Translations under genes and position numbers: made by a program
NCBI GenBank assembly: GCA_028699365.1
Contig: JAQVUQ010000031.1
Location: 1 to 13,652 of the forward strand
Reading direction: 5' to 3'
DNA: 13,652 nucleotides
Source: a bacterium
GTDB taxonomy: Bacteria; UBP13; UBA5359
Notes under the pieces: generated by a model
What the model was told of the DNA's origin: nothing
The model's input: the letters and a program-made list of their open reading frames with translations, nothing else
Databases searched by the model: none
Part shown: positions 13,173 through 13,652 of the stretch, one piece after another
How the letters are laid out: each line of letters opens with the position of its first letter
Position numbering within the stretch: the stretch's first letter is position 1

Positions 13173-13652
13173 GTGGAGGTTGTTAAACAAAACACAGGCA
13201 GTAGTTGGGAATTTGCCTTTGCAGAACACGGTGCTGTATTTTCGCCCGATGATGACAACCGTCTGACCTTCTATCCGGCCACAGTGCCGGGCACCAACCT
13301 GACCGATCTGCAGGCAGCCGGACTGGTGGAGCGGGAGACCTCAGCCTCTTACGAGGCCTCGTTTGCGCCGTATAAGTATCAGGACTTCATCTACAGAACC
13401 GTATTCCAGGGTGGAGAAGCCGCCGGATGCAGACACGCATATCTCTGCTTCGACGGCCTGGACACAGTCTGCGACATCTTTCTCAACGGTCAAAAGCCGG
13501 CCACAGTGGAGAACGCCTACATCGGCCACAGGTTCGACGTAGCCGGAAAGTTGAACAGCGGTGCCAACGAACTCTGTCTCATCTTCCGCTCCCCGGTGCT
13601 GGAAGCGGAAAAGAGAAAGGCAGCTTTCGATGTAGAGTTCACCCCCCCGCAC
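13173..13652 (+). CDS. Glycoside hydrolase family 2, beta-mannosidase-like (N-terminal 160 aa, runs off window)
   Basis: GTG at 13173 follows TGGAGG (13161-13166) by 6 nt, and the frame stays open to the last base. The product shows the N-terminal jelly-roll (sugar-binding-like) domain of GH2 enzymes: 'FYPATVPGTNLTDLQAAGL', 'YQDFIYRTVF', 'AYLCFDGLDTVCDIFLNGQ', 'NAYIGHRFDVAGKLNSGANELCLIFRSPV'. The 'FDGLDTV.DIFLNG' strand pair and 'G.NEL.L.FRSP' are closest to beta-mannosidases. There is no signal peptide, so it would act in the cytoplasm on imported oligosaccharides. The catalytic TIM barrel lies outside the window, so activity cannot be confirmed. It is the first apparently intact gene after the fragment cluster. 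Confidence 0.85.
   Translation, partial: MEVVKQNTGSSWEFAFAEHGAVFSPDDDNRLTFYPATVPGTNLTDLQAAGLVERETSASYEASFAPYKYQDFIYRTVFQGGEAAGCRHAYLCFDGLDTVCDIFLNGQKPATVENAYIGHRFDVAGKLNSGANELCLIFRSPVLEAEKRKAAFDVEFTPPH

Overview
The window looks like a chromosomal, accessory-rich stretch of a Gram-negative, polysaccharide-degrading bacterium. Large membrane proteins ending in a 'DPFTG…GFILYSLG…DDGG' tail, a YtrA/ABC operon and glycan-degradation genes (GH2, beta-helix, GHL6-like) are a combination I associate with Planctomycetes, Lentisphaerae and neighbouring candidate phyla. No rRNA or other taxonomic marker is present, so this is an inference. Genes use good Shine-Dalgarno sites and several sigma70-like promoters are readable. 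There is no tRNA, rRNA, CRISPR array, transposase or phage gene.

Layout. 1-2227: the 3' end of one member, then a complete member, of a paralogous membrane-anchored family that I call the 'DPFTG-tail' family here. 2266-3236: a small autonomous module with a strong promoter, three perfect tandem 19-bp palindromes at the transcription start, a winged-helix protein and a nucleotidyltransferase. It resembles a type IV (AbiE-like) toxin-antitoxin unit. 3261-7427: a tight YtrA-type operon with a GntR/YtrA repressor, an ABC ATPase, an ABC-2 permease whose C-terminus is a DPFTG-tail domain, and a second ABC-2 permease. 7441-8220 (minus): a membrane protein with a TPR segment. 8472-10607: another complete DPFTG-tail family member with a large membrane part. 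10657-11082: an MNT-type nucleotidyltransferase antitoxin followed by only the last few codons of what looks like its HEPN toxin partner.

11160-13133 is a gene graveyard. It holds a truncated fifth DPFTG-family copy, an antisense beta-helix gene fragment, a putative glycoside-hydrolase fragment, a C-terminal beta-helix or carboxypeptidase-regulatory-like fragment, and the last ~70 residues of a DegT/DnrJ/EryC1/StrS aminotransferase. The fragments are butted together with frame changes. 13173-13652 is the start of an apparently intact GH2 (beta-mannosidase-like) gene that runs off the window.

The main idea is that the DPFTG-tail domain, whose C-terminus resembles the globular part of a GspG-type pseudopilin without the prepilin helix, is placed outside the cytoplasmic membrane by a dedicated anchor helix. 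It occurs both as stand-alone membrane proteins and fused to the permease of a YtrA-regulated ABC transporter, with at least five copies within 11.5 kb. This suggests a locally amplified, undescribed envelope-associated ABC system.
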